A stretch of DNA of 18,285 nucleotides, from the NCBI GenBank assembly GCA_031262845.1, contig JAISGZ010000048.1, positions 1 through 18,285 on the forward strand. Direction: 5' to 3'. Within the stretch, counting starts at the first letter, position 1; each line of letters begins with the position of its first letter. The position numbers and the translations under genes are program-made. Below the pieces are notes generated by a model. It ran no database searches. It worked only from the letters and a program-made list of their open reading frames with translations, and was not told the DNA's origin. The stretch is from Propionibacteriaceae bacterium (GTDB lineage: Bacteria; Actinomycetota; Actinomycetes; Propionibacteriales; Propionibacteriaceae). Of this stretch, positions 1 to 8,183 are shown in pieces.

Positions 1-39
1 TTTCCGAAGGGAAAACTCTTTCCGAAGGGAAAACTCTTT
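1..39. repeat. Two tandem copies of an 18-bp repeat at the window edge
   Basis: TTTCCGAAGGGAAAACTC occurs at 1-18 and again, identically, at 19-36, followed by TTT, the start of a possible third copy. Each unit contains TTTCC-GAAG-GGAAA, a 5-bp dyad. The array may continue to the left of the window, so its true copy number is unknown. No function can be assigned. Confidence 0.8.
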
Positions 40-65
40 AAACGCGACAGGGCACCAGTGCCATG

Positions 66-100
66 TCGGACAGTGTCCGAGCGCTTGAGCTGCTTTTTTT
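66..100 (+). terminator. Possible terminator for a gene left of the window
   Basis: TCGGAC (66-71) and GTCCGA (75-80) form a 6-bp stem with a 3-nt loop, and a run of seven T follows at 94-100. The 13-nt gap between stem and T-run is longer than in a classical intrinsic terminator, so this is only a candidate. Confidence 0.3.
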
Positions 101-306
101 GCCACATCGACAGCGGTGATCAAAAGGCCTAGTTTCAACCGCCATCAGCACCGTGGATTAACGAAAAACGCACCTTTGACAAGCCCTGACAGCTCACTCG
201 TGAAATTGCTGAAGTCGTCGTCGGACCGACGCTGGGCTAAGCTGACTGGAGTTAGCTACGAACTCGGATGGAGAAGCGTGGCGCCGCCCGCCCGGAAGGC
301 AGAAAT

Positions 307-2094
307 GTGAAAGCCGGTCATGTCGCAACGGTTCAGGCCTTGACCCGTTGGCCGCCGTTTGCTGCCCTGCGGCGGATACCGGCGGGAGCTTGGGTTGGCT
401 TCGCGGGATCGTGTTTGGTGGCCTTGGCTCAGTTGATGCGGTTGGCGCAATATCCACAAATCGATACGGAAGAACTCGACCCGACGATTTTGCGGGCTTT
501 CCTCAGTGACCGGTCGATTGGCACGTTGACCGCTTTCGGTGTCCTGTTGCTGATCGGCGCCTGGATCATGATCCGGCCGGAGTTCACCCGGGCTAAACCA
601 CGGGCATTCATGGTGGCCGGTTTTTGGCTAATTCCGCTGCTCCCGATTCTCGGCGTTTTGTCCGATGACTACAACATTTACGCCGAATTCGGCTGGGATC
701 AGTTGCAAGGGATGGACCCCTACAACACAGGTATCGCCGAAACCGGCAGCCCGTTTCCCACCAACGGCGTCTGGAACGGGATGACCGCCGCCTACCCGCC
801 ACTGGCGTTGCGGCTGTTCGCGATCATCGTCATGTTGGCCGGCTCGCACTGGTACTGGTCGGTCGTGGGTTTGCGTCTGCTGGCTTTGCTCGGGGTCGGC
901 CTTTTGGCTTGGGGGCTGGTCAAGGTCGCGCCGGTGGTTGGGGTTGATTGGCGTTTTGCCCTCTGGCTTGGGGTTTTCAACCCGGTCGTGATTGTTCACG
1001 GAGTTGGCGGGATGCACGTCGACATGTTGATGGCCGGGATGACCGTGGCGGCTTTGGCGGTGGCCGTCACCAAGCCGGGGTGGCGAGGGCTGATCTGGGG
1101 TTCGATGTTGGTCGGGTTGGCGGCCGGCGTTAAACAACACGCTTTGCTGGCAGTGGTGCCGGTGGCGATGTTGGCGCTGCCCGCGGTACCCGTGACGATG
1201 CTGGCCCTGCCCGACCGCCCTCAACCCGGTCGACGTCCGCCAGCGGAAGCGGTTGCGGCTTGGTGGCGGATTATCAGCCGGATCACGCTGGCCGGTCTGA
1301 TTGGGTTGGGGACCTTCCTGGCGCTCGGCCTCGTCACCCGACTCGGCCACGGCTGGGTCAAAGAACTCGACACCCCAGCCCGCTACGACACGCCTGGCCC
1401 GGCCACTCTCATCTCGCACGCCATCGGCAGTGTCTACGCCGCACTCGACCGGCCCACCCCGGAAGGGACCACCGAACTGGTCCGTCAGATCATTCTTGGC
1501 CTCGTCGTCTTCGGTTTGCTGGTCTTGTTCTTCCGTTACGCCCGGACCAACCCGATTCAGTTTCTGGCGGCCGGAGCGCTGCTGGCGGCTTTCGGTTTGT
1601 CCGGTACGCGGGAGTGGTATCTGATCTTGTGGTTGGCGGTTTTGCCGCTGGCCAACCCCGGTCGTTGGATGCGTGGTGCGGCGTCCTTGCTGGCCCCGTT
1701 CATGGCTCTGACGGCCGCTTTCCACTCGTATCAGTACTGGTGGGTGTTGGAATCTGTTCACGTCGCCGCCGGCATTGCGATCGCGCTCAACGCCGGTGGT
1801 TGGATCGTGCCGCGACGGCCGTTCGGCCAGCTTCCCGCCACGGCTGAAGCTGAGTCCTCAGTCGAGTTAGTAGTTGAGTCCCCAGTCGCCTTAGAAATTG
1901 GGTCCCCAGTCGAGCCCACGGATGTGCCATCTCGTGAGACTGAGACCGCACCGGAAGTCGTGTCCGTGAGCCAGACCGTGCTTGACCCGGAGCCCGTATT
2001 AACTAGCCAAACCCAAATCGTGCCGGAGGTTGAGCCGACGGCGGCGCTTTTTGGTCGAGCCGATAGCGCCGAGGACGTAAACTGGCGGCTTTGA
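307..2094 (+). CDS. Polytopic GT-C mannosyltransferase, MptB-like (polyprenol-phosphomannose dependent)
   Basis: Hydrophobic, multi-pass membrane protein of about 595 residues. In GT-C enzymes of this type a mannose is moved from a polyprenyl-phosphate carrier to a cell-envelope glycan such as lipomannan. Numbered from the upstream ATG at 268, an acidic loop after an early membrane segment contains DDYNIYAEFG (133-142) then GMDPYNTG (148-155), as expected for the GT-C catalytic aspartate region. NPVVIVHGVGGMHVD (238-252) resembles the conserved NP...H.VGG.HND motif of MptB-like proteins. The C-terminal ~85 residues are a Pro/Glu/Val/Ser-rich, probably disordered tail with repeated E/G-SPV units. 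GTG at 307 is preferred because GGAAGG lies 7 nt upstream; the in-frame ATG at 268 (608 aa) has only a distant GGAG. The family is fairly clear, the exact acceptor is unknown. Confidence 0.75.
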   Translation: MKAGHVATVQALTRWPPFAALRRIPAGAWVGFAGSCLVALAQLMRLAQYPQIDTEELDPTILRAFLSDRSIGTLTAFGVLLLIGAWIMIRPEFTRAKPRAFMVAGFWLIPLLPILGVLSDDYNIYAEFGWDQLQGMDPYNTGIAETGSPFPTNGVWNGMTAAYPPLALRLFAIIVMLAGSHWYWSVVGLRLLALLGVGLLAWGLVKVAPVVGVDWRFALWLGVFNPVVIVHGVGGMHVDMLMAGMTVAALAVAVTKPGWRGLIWGSMLVGLAAGVKQHALLAVVPVAMLALPAVPVTMLALPDRPQPGRRPPAEAVAAWWRIISRITLAGLIGLGTFLALGLVTRLGHGWVKELDTPARYDTPGPATLISHAIGSVYAALDRPTPEGTTELVRQIILGLVVFGLLVLFFRYARTNPIQFLAAGALLAAFGLSGTREWYLILWLAVLPLANPGRWMRGAASLLAPFMALTAAFHSYQYWWVLESVHVAAGIAIALNAGGWIVPRRPFGQLPATAEAESSVELVVESPVALEIGSPVEPTDVPSRETETAPEVVSVSQTVLDPEPVLTSQTQIVPEVEPTAALFGRADSAEDVNWRL

Positions 2095-2215
2095 GGGAGT
2101 TCCGCTGTTCGGCGAGTCCGCCATTTCTTGGCTCACGTTGTTGACTGGCCTGCGGCTGCGTCTTGTCGCTCGATGAGGGGCCGGCTCCACGACGTGAGAG
2201 AACGGCGACCACCAT

Positions 2216-4144
2216 ATGTCCAACCAGCCTGATCGTGATGCCCCGGTAACGGACCCGGCCGAGCAGCCATCAGCCTTCGCTGACTTGGGTTTACCCGAGT
2301 CGCTCGTGGCGACCGTGGCCAAACTCGGTTTCCAACAGCCGACACCGATCCAGCAAGCCGCGATTCCGGCGTTGCTGGAGCGGCGGGATGTCATCGGTCT
2401 GGCTCGGACGGGTACGGGTAAGACGGCCGCTTTCGGTTTGCCGATGTTGACGCTGATCGATGTCGCCCAGCCGGTCACGCAGGCGCTGGTGTTGGCGCCA
2501 ACTCGGGAATTGGCCTTACAGACCACGACCGCTCTGACCGATCTGGGTCAGAGTTTGGCCTGGCCAGCGGCGAGTGACCGGGGCGACGCCGATTCCGCTG
2601 GGCGGTCTGATCAGTCAGCCTCGCAGTCGCGACCGCCGAAGTCGGGCCGTGGATCCCACGGCCCCCGCTTCCGTGATGTGCCGCCCAGCGGTGGCCTCAA
2701 TATCATCACGCTGTACGGCGGGGCGCCCTACCGGCCGCAATTGCACGGCTTGGCGGCCGGCGCCCACATTGTCGTCGGCACGCCCGGCCGGATCGTCGAT
2801 CACCTGAACCGGGGCAGCCTGGTCCTCGATAACCTCGTCTTGGCCGTCATCGACGAGGCCGACGACATGCTCCAGATGGGCTTCGCCGACGATCTCGAAC
2901 AGGTCTTCAGCCGTTTGCCGGCCGACTGCCAGCGAGCCTTGTTTTCGGCCACGATGCCACCCCCGATCAGGCGTCTAGCCCGTAGTCATCTCAAGAATCC
3001 CGTGGAATTGTCGGCCAGTGTTGACGGCCCGGCCACGGTCGCTCAGGTGACCCAACAACACGCCATCGTGCCCGATCGGCTGAAGCTGCCGGCCCTGATT
3101 CGGTTCCTGGCCGGCCGGACCGCCGACGCCGTCATCGTCTTCGTCCGCACCAAGGCCGCCGTCGAACAGGTCAGCGTCGGTCTGATCGAAGCTGGCGTCA
3201 ACGCCGCCGGGCTGTCGGGAGATGTCGCCCAAGCCGAACGGGAGCGCGTCGTGGCGCGGGTTCGGGCTGGTCAAGTCGATGTTTTGGTGGCGACGGACGT
3301 GGCCGCGCGGGGGCTCGACATCGACCGGATCGGTCTCGTCATCAACTACGACTGGCCGCGCGAAACCGAATCGTATGTTCACCGGATCGGCCGGACCGGA
3401 CGCGCCGGCCGGGCTGGCCAGGCCTTGTCGTTCGTGACTCCACAGGAGCGGGGCCGGTTGCGCCGGGTCGAACAGGTGATCGGCGCCACGATCGATCAGG
3501 TGGCCGTGCCACTGGCGGCTGAAGTCCGCCAACTCCAACTCGGCCGTTTGCTCGACCAGGCCCAACAGCGTTGGGACCAGGGGGTCGATCCGGCCCTCGT
3601 GACGATGATCGAAGGTCTGTCCGACCAGGTCGAACCGGCGGCTTTGGCGGCTGCGTTGTTGGCTTGGGAACTGGACCGGGCAGTGGCGGTCGATCCGGCG
3701 CACGAAGCCGAAATCGACCGGGAATTGCAAACCGCCCGACACCGGCGACCGGCGGCTGAACGCCAGCCCCGCGACCGTGGGTCACGCTCCGATCGTTCCC
3801 GCTTTGACCGGCCGCGTCACGATGGGGACGGCCATTCCGGTCGTTCCCGCTCCGACCAGTGGGAAGGACAGTCGAAACGCCGTCCCGACCGGGGGCGAGG
3901 CTCGGGCCAGCCGATGCGCTACTGGGTCGGCGTCGGCCGGGCCGATGGTGTCAGCCCCGGCGCCATCGTCGGCGCGATCACCGGTGAGAGCGGCCTGCCC
4001 GGTCGTGATCTGGGCCGGATCGACATCCACGAGCGCTACTCGCTGGTCGAGATCAGCCACCCGCTGAGCGGCCCGGTGGCCCGGCAACTAGCGAAAACTC
4101 AAGTCGCCGGCCGGGCTCTGCGGATACGACCCGACCGGGGTTAG
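2216..4144 (+). CDS. deaD: DEAD-box ATP-dependent RNA helicase with DbpA-type RNA-binding domain
   Basis: 642-residue cytosolic RNA helicase, probably acting in RNA unwinding, ribosome assembly or cold response like DeaD/CsdA. Visible motifs, in order: Q-motif region FADLG...GFQQPTPIQ (21-46), Walker A ARTGTGKT (63-70), PTRELA (95-100), TPGRI (189-193), DEAD (213-216), SAT (244-246), ATDVAARGLD (359-368) and HRIGRTGR (389-396). Residues 567-638 form a DbpA/CsdA-type RNA-binding domain that begins at MRYWVGVGRADG. Two unusual stretches are a hydrophilic insert at about 112-160 between motif Ia and the GG motif, and an Arg/Asp/Ser-rich linker at about 505-565. No strong Shine-Dalgarno precedes the ATG (a weak GAGAG is 15 nt upstream). 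Family certain; the deaD symbol rests on domain architecture. Confidence 0.9.
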   Translation: MSNQPDRDAPVTDPAEQPSAFADLGLPESLVATVAKLGFQQPTPIQQAAIPALLERRDVIGLARTGTGKTAAFGLPMLTLIDVAQPVTQALVLAPTRELALQTTTALTDLGQSLAWPAASDRGDADSAGRSDQSASQSRPPKSGRGSHGPRFRDVPPSGGLNIITLYGGAPYRPQLHGLAAGAHIVVGTPGRIVDHLNRGSLVLDNLVLAVIDEADDMLQMGFADDLEQVFSRLPADCQRALFSATMPPPIRRLARSHLKNPVELSASVDGPATVAQVTQQHAIVPDRLKLPALIRFLAGRTADAVIVFVRTKAAVEQVSVGLIEAGVNAAGLSGDVAQAERERVVARVRAGQVDVLVATDVAARGLDIDRIGLVINYDWPRETESYVHRIGRTGRAGRAGQALSFVTPQERGRLRRVEQVIGATIDQVAVPLAAEVRQLQLGRLLDQAQQRWDQGVDPALVTMIEGLSDQVEPAALAAALLAWELDRAVAVDPAHEAEIDRELQTARHRRPAAERQPRDRGSRSDRSRFDRPRHDGDGHSGRSRSDQWEGQSKRRPDRGRGSGQPMRYWVGVGRADGVSPGAIVGAITGESGLPGRDLGRIDIHERYSLVEISHPLSGPVARQLAKTQVAGRALRIRPDRG

Positions 4145-4282
4145 TGCTCTCTTTTTCTTGGGCGGGGCAGACCTCGCTGGCAGGGTCCGTCTCTTCGAAC
4201 GCCCAGTGCCGTGACATCGTCGGAGTTAACCTCATGCCAGCAGGTCTGGTAAGGCCGGCACGCGATAGCTTGATCGGCTGTT

Positions 4283-4382
4283 TTCTTCCATCGTGTTAGA
4301 AGAACTTCACATTTTTCACAATTCTTCCATCGTGTTAGAAGAATTTTGCGATTCTCGGTTTTCTTCCAGTGTGATAGAAGAA
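4283..4382. repeat. Three dyad repeats at an exact 39-bp period
   Basis: Three 22-bp units of the form TTCTTCCA-N6-TAGAAGAA lie at 4283-4304, 4322-4343 and 4361-4382. They are separated by two unrelated 17-bp spacers, so the period is exactly 39 bp. Units 1 and 2 are identical; unit 3 keeps both arms but its central 6 bp change from TCGTGT to GTGTGA. The outer TTCTTC/GAAGAA are perfect inverted arms. Arms conserved over a variable centre suggest dimeric protein binding sites or small tandem RNA hairpins. The spacers are too short for a normal CRISPR array and no cas gene is present. Confidence 0.85.
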
Positions 4383-4593
4383 AATGCGGAGTTGCTGGCG
4401 GTCTTCACGCACGGCAGGGCATGGGTGAGCGGCGAACCGACGTGACTTCACCTCAGCGTGGGTAGGGGGACGACATAGTCGCGCGACTCCGGTCCGAGCG
4501 AGGGTAGGGGATGCTAACGAGCGCGGGCGACGGCGCAAGGCGGGCGTTAGTAGAAGCCCGACACGGGCGTGAGACGCCGGTTTCAGTAGGAAG
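4383..4593. other. Non-coding gap before tRNA-Arg
   Basis: I see no credible gene here. The stretch holds two copies of GGGTAGGGG (4460-4468 and 4502-4510), 42 bp apart, and between them the palindrome GTCGCGCGAC (4478-4487). It could be part of a structured leader, but nothing matches an RNA family I recognise. Confidence 0.5.
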
Positions 4594-4624
4594 TTGGCGC
4601 GACCGGCCAGTTCCGGACTATGAT
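4594..4624 (+). promoter_or_regulatory. Probable sigma70-type promoter of tRNA-Arg
   Basis: TTGGCG (4594-4599) and TATGAT (4619-4624) resemble -35 and -10 boxes with a slightly long 19-nt spacer. The -10 box ends 12 nt before the mature tRNA 5' end, which leaves room for a very short precursor leader. Confidence 0.55.
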
Positions 4625-4636
4625 GGCCAGGCCCAA

Positions 4637-4712
4637 GCGCCTGTAGCTTAATGGATAGAGCAGCTGACTACGGATCAGCAGGTTGGGGGTTCGACTCCCT
4701 CCAGGCGCGCCA
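4637..4712 (+). tRNA. tRNA-Arg (anticodon ACG)
   Basis: A full cloverleaf can be drawn. The acceptor arms are GCGCCTG (4637-4643) and CAGGCGC (4702-4708), with discriminator G and an encoded CCA (4710-4712). The D-stem is GCTT/GAGC. The anticodon stem GCTGA/TCAGC encloses loop CTACGGA, giving anticodon ACG. The T-stem GGGGG/CCCTC encloses TTCGACT. An inverted repeat GCCAGAG (4709-4715)/CTCTGGC (4735-4741) starts at the tRNA end and could act in termination, though no T-run follows. Confidence 0.95.
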
Positions 4713-4820
4713 GAGTGATCGCCATTGACTTGTTCTCTGGCACGTCTCAAATTGAGTATTCGCAGTACCCAGTGCGACCACCACGAAACACACGCCATCT
4801 AAGACGCGACCGACCACTAG

Positions 4821-4832
4821 TAGACTCCCACC
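4821..4832 (+). promoter_or_regulatory. Candidate leaderless -10 element of the GH13 gene
   Basis: TAGACT (4821-4826) fits the actinobacterial -10 pattern TANNNT and ends exactly 6 nt before the ATG at 4833. No Shine-Dalgarno is visible, so transcription may start at the start codon. No convincing -35 box is seen. Confidence 0.35.
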
Positions 4833-6074
4833 ATGTCCTGGATTGACCACACCATTTGGTGGCACGTCTACCCGCTGGGTTTCTCAGGGGCGGTGCCAGC
4901 TGGACCGGAGCCAGGGCGAGGCCTGCGCTCACTGATCGACTGGCTGGATTACGCGCGTGACCTCGGCGCCAATGGTCTGGCGCTGGGGCCGATTTGTGAG
5001 TCGGTCAATCACGGTTATGACACCCTCGATTTTCTGACGCTGGATCGCCGGCTGGGTACGGAAGCCGACTTCGTGGCGCTGGCCGAGGCCTGCCACGAGC
5101 GTGGTTTCAAGCTCATGCTGGACGGCGTCTTCAACCACGTGGCCCGCGAGCATCCGTGGTTGCAACGGGCTTTGGCCGAGGGGCCGGGCAGCCAGTACGC
5201 CGATCTGTTCGCGATCGACTGGACAACCCCTGAACCAAGCCTGCGGTTGTTCGAAGGTCATCCCGAGTTGGTCGAACTCAATCACGACAGCCCTCAGGTG
5301 GCGGCCCTAATCCGTGACGTCATGAACCATTGGCTTGATCGGGGCGCCGACGCCTGGCGGCTCGACGCGGCTTACGCCGTGCCACCGAAGTTTTGGCGGT
5401 CGGTGCTGCCGGCTGTCCGGGAACGCCACCCTCAGGCCTGGTTTGTCGGTGAGGTTATCCACGGCGACTACGCCGCCTATGTCCGGGACAGCAACCTCGA
5501 CGCGGTCACCCAATATGAGTTGTGGAAGGCCAGTTGGAGTTCGTTGGCCGACGAGAATTTCTTCGAAATCGATTGGAGTTTGCAGCGCCACAACGACTTC
5601 CTCGACCGGTTCACGCCGATGACCTTCATCGGCAACCACGATGTCACGCGCGTCGCCACAGCGGCCGGACTTGACCGGGTCGTCCTAGCGCTGGCCATAC
5701 TTATGACCTGCGGTGGCGTGCCGTCGATTTATTACGGTGATGAGCAAGGCCTGACCGGCCTCAAGGAGGAGCGCATCGGCGGCGACGACGTCATCCGGCC
5801 GCCTTTCCCGCCCCAGCCGGGCGACCTGCCGCCGGGTGGCCAGTGGCTTTACCGGGCCCACCAAGACTTGATTGGTTTGCGCCGCCGCCACCCTTGGCTG
5901 GTTCAGGCCCGGACTACGCCGGTCGAGTTGACGGCAAGCCATTATGTGTACGCCAGCCGTAGTCGTGAAGGCCAGGAGTTAATCGTCGAATTGTCGCTTG
6001 ACCCGCTGCCAAAAGTCGAAATCCGGGCTTCAACAGGTAATGTCCTCTACACCTGGTCGTCAACTGAACAGTGA
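4833..6074 (+). CDS. GH13 alpha-amylase/alpha-glucosidase family enzyme
   Basis: 413-residue protein predicted to hydrolyse or rearrange alpha-glucosidic bonds; it has no signal peptide, so it probably acts in the cytosol on glycogen- or maltodextrin-type substrates. The four GH13 regions are visible: DGVFNH (97-102); DAWRLD (173-178, nucleophile Asp178); GEVI (206-209, acid/base Glu207); and FIGNHD (265-270, transition-state Asp270). The (beta/alpha)8 barrel starts at once (IWWHVYPLGF) with no N-terminal domain, and the C-terminal beta domain is short. The protein is shorter than most GH13 enzymes (450-600 aa). It follows tRNA-Arg by about 120 nt and appears monocistronic. Exact substrate not deducible. 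Confidence 0.88.
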   Translation: MSWIDHTIWWHVYPLGFSGAVPAGPEPGRGLRSLIDWLDYARDLGANGLALGPICESVNHGYDTLDFLTLDRRLGTEADFVALAEACHERGFKLMLDGVFNHVAREHPWLQRALAEGPGSQYADLFAIDWTTPEPSLRLFEGHPELVELNHDSPQVAALIRDVMNHWLDRGADAWRLDAAYAVPPKFWRSVLPAVRERHPQAWFVGEVIHGDYAAYVRDSNLDAVTQYELWKASWSSLADENFFEIDWSLQRHNDFLDRFTPMTFIGNHDVTRVATAAGLDRVVLALAILMTCGGVPSIYYGDEQGLTGLKEERIGGDDVIRPPFPPQPGDLPPGGQWLYRAHQDLIGLRRRHPWLVQARTTPVELTASHYVYASRSREGQELIVELSLDPLPKVEIRASTGNVLYTWSSTEQ

Positions 6075-6368
6075 CGAGATGAGGTGACTCATTAACTGTT
6101 GGAATGGCCGTGGGCGATGGACCGTCCGGGTGTGGACAACGTGGGTTGGACAGGTCTGCTGGTGAGGAGTTGGGTTCTCAATTAGGCTGAGCCGACACAG
6201 TGCCAAGCGACTATCAACGGTGTGGTCATTGCCAACGCAGTGGTTACCACCGCGTGATGGTCATCGGTAACGGCGAAATTAGCGTCATCGGCGAGGCTGC
6301 GAGCGTCGCATCATCTCCGATCGAAGTTACGATGTCTAGGCGTGGATTGGGTCGGAAGAAAGGCGACT
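6075..6368. other. Intergenic region upstream of the LCP gene
   Basis: About 290 nt with no clear terminator for the GH13 gene and no RNA gene I recognise. An 87-codon open frame at 6200-6463 runs into the LCP gene in another frame and lacks family features, so I do not call it. The LCP promoter should lie here but I cannot place it confidently. Confidence 0.4.
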
Positions 6369-8000
6369 ATGTCGGATCACTCGGCAGCAGCCCGGCGGGC
6401 TTCGTCAGTTTCCCGCCGGTCGCACCCGGAAGAATCACGCTACGGCTTGCCCCGGAAGAATGATTTTCGCCATATCAGCTGGGGCCGGGCGGTCGGCTGG
6501 ACGGTTTTCGGGACGGTTGTTCCAGGCGTCGGCCTGTTGCGGGCCCGGCGTTGGGTCAGCGGTGGGGTACTGCTCGGTCTCGTCGTCGCCAGCCTTGGCG
6601 TCTTCGCGTATCTCCTGGCCAGCGGCCAATTACTGACTTTTCTGACGCGGGCTGAGGTGATGCGTTCGATCAGCCTGGCCTGTGTCGTCTTGGCGGCGGT
6701 GCTGACGACAGTGGCGGTGACGACCTACTGGTCGCTGGCGCCGCGGCGGCTCAAGGCCCGGCAACGCTGGCTGGCCAGTTTGACGATCTTCGTCGTCACC
6801 TTTGCGGTCACGGCGCCGGCCCTGGTGTTGGCCCAATACGCCGTCTCCAGCGCTGAGGTGTTTTCCCAAGTGTTCGCCGATGACGAGTCCGATTCCGCCA
6901 CCGTGACGAAGTTTGAGCCCGCCACCACGGGGGATCCGTGGGCCGATAAAGCCCGGCTCAATATCTTGTTGTTGGGTTACGACCGGGGAATTGGCCGGAC
7001 CGAAGACGAGGGCGGTTTAACCGACACCGTGATGGCTATCAGTGTCGACACGGCCAGCGGTAATACCGTCATCATGTCGTTGCCCCGGGCGACCGCCAAA
7101 ATGCCGTTCCCCAAGGATTCGCCCTTGGCCGAGGAATTCCCCGATGGCTGGTACAACGGCTACGACGAGGAAAACGCCGATTATTTCCTCAACGCGATGT
7201 ATCACTTGTTGCCGACGCTGGTGCCGCACGACATTCTCGGGCCAACTAAGTCACTGGGGGCGGACGCGCTCAAACAGTCGGTCGGCGAGGCTTTGGGCTT
7301 GACCATGGACTACTACCTCCTGGTCAATATCGACGGGGCCGCCCAATTGGTTGACGCGATCGGTGGGATTTACGTCAACATCAATAAAACTTTGCCGAAG
7401 GAGCCATCTTTTCTCGGTGAATTCGAGCCAGGGCCGAATCAATTGCTCAATGGTGATGACGCCCTGCAATACGCCCGCAGCCGTCACGCCGACGATGATT
7501 TCCACCGCATGGGCCGGCAACGTTGTGTCATCAACGCCGTGCTTGAACAAGCTGATCCCGTGACCTTATTGACCCGTTTCGAATCGATTGCCGCGGCCAG
7601 TGCCGACATGATTCGGACCGATATTCCCGCCACCTTGCTGCCGGCCCTCATGCAATTGGGTTTGAAAGTCAAAACTCAAGGAGCCGTCACGGGTATGGGT
7701 TTTGTCGACGGTGAAGATGGTTTCACGATGATGTCGCCGGATTTCGACGTCATGCGCCAGCGGGCCAAGTTGGCGATCGCTCAATCGGTGGCCACGCTGC
7801 CCACCAATACCGGTCAGACGGCCAGTAGTTCGGCGGCCGCCACCGACAGTCTGGCTTCGAGTGCCAGTCCGGCTTTCAGTTCGGCAGCGCCGACCACCGC
7901 TGATTACCCCGGCGGCGCGCCGACCGAGACAGCGGCTCCGGATTCGCTGTCCAGTACTCAGAACCTCGACGATTTCTGCGCTTACCACCCGGAGGAGTGA
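6369..8000 (+). CDS. LCP (LytR-CpsA-Psr) family cell-wall glycopolymer ligase
   Basis: LCP proteins transfer polyprenyl-linked glycopolymers onto peptidoglycan (arabinogalactan or teichoic-acid ligases) on the outer face of the membrane. Using the ATG at 6369 (543 aa), residues about 42-160 contain several hydrophobic segments, more than the single anchor of minimal LCP proteins. The LCP domain runs from about 196 to 390: NILLLGYDRG (198-207, Asp205/Arg206), SLPR (237-240), and YARSRHADDDFHRMGRQR (368-385) with the pyrophosphate-contacting arginines. After about 475 comes a Ser/Ala/Thr-rich tail ending DDFCAYHPEE. This start has AAAGG 5 nt upstream; an in-frame GTG at 6342 is the alternative. 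A strong terminator follows 100 nt downstream. The polymer attached is unknown. Confidence 0.9.
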   Translation: MSDHSAAARRASSVSRRSHPEESRYGLPRKNDFRHISWGRAVGWTVFGTVVPGVGLLRARRWVSGGVLLGLVVASLGVFAYLLASGQLLTFLTRAEVMRSISLACVVLAAVLTTVAVTTYWSLAPRRLKARQRWLASLTIFVVTFAVTAPALVLAQYAVSSAEVFSQVFADDESDSATVTKFEPATTGDPWADKARLNILLLGYDRGIGRTEDEGGLTDTVMAISVDTASGNTVIMSLPRATAKMPFPKDSPLAEEFPDGWYNGYDEENADYFLNAMYHLLPTLVPHDILGPTKSLGADALKQSVGEALGLTMDYYLLVNIDGAAQLVDAIGGIYVNINKTLPKEPSFLGEFEPGPNQLLNGDDALQYARSRHADDDFHRMGRQRCVINAVLEQADPVTLLTRFESIAAASADMIRTDIPATLLPALMQLGLKVKTQGAVTGMGFVDGEDGFTMMSPDFDVMRQRAKLAIAQSVATLPTNTGQTASSSAAATDSLASSASPAFSSAAPTTADYPGGAPTETAAPDSLSSTQNLDDFCAYHPEE

Positions 8001-8100
8001 GGTCGCAGTAGGGGGTTCACCAGGTCAAGAACCATCGCGGTGGGGCAACCCACTCGATGGCCCCCAACAGGAGGTCGCATCAGGAGGCCTCACTAGGCCA

Positions 8101-8140
8101 AAGAGCTGGCTCCGTGAATAACCACGGAGCCAGCTCTTTT
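8101..8140. terminator. Strong intrinsic terminator between convergent genes
   Basis: A perfect 16-bp stem, AAGAGCTGGCTCCGTG (8101-8116) pairing with 8123-8138, has a 6-nt loop AATAAC and ends in TTTT on the plus strand. It terminates the LCP gene. Read on the minus strand it is followed by a shorter T-run and may also serve the dehydrogenase gene. Confidence 0.9.
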
Positions 8141-8141
8141 C

Positions 8142-8181
8142 TCAATGATTACGGCCGCAGCTTCAATGATTGCAGCCGCAG
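8142..8181. repeat. Two imperfect 19-bp tandem copies at 21-bp period
   Basis: TCAATGATTACGGCCGCAG (8142-8160) and TCAATGATTGCAGCCGCAG (8163-8181) differ at two positions. They fill the gap between the terminator and the stop codon of the dehydrogenase gene. Probably a local duplication. Confidence 0.75.
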
Positions 8182-8183
8182 GA

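Noticed and set aside
628..1761. 377-codon minus-strand frame opposite the mannosyltransferase
   Set aside because: It has the Gln/Arg/Pro/His-rich composition of an antisense shadow in high-G+C DNA and no recognisable domains.
4283..4382. CRISPR array
   Set aside because: Repeats are regularly spaced, but the spacers are only 17 bp, there are just three units, and no cas gene is in the window.
6200..6463. 87-codon open frame before the LCP gene
   Set aside because: It overlaps the start of the LCP gene in another frame and shows no domain or ribosome site.
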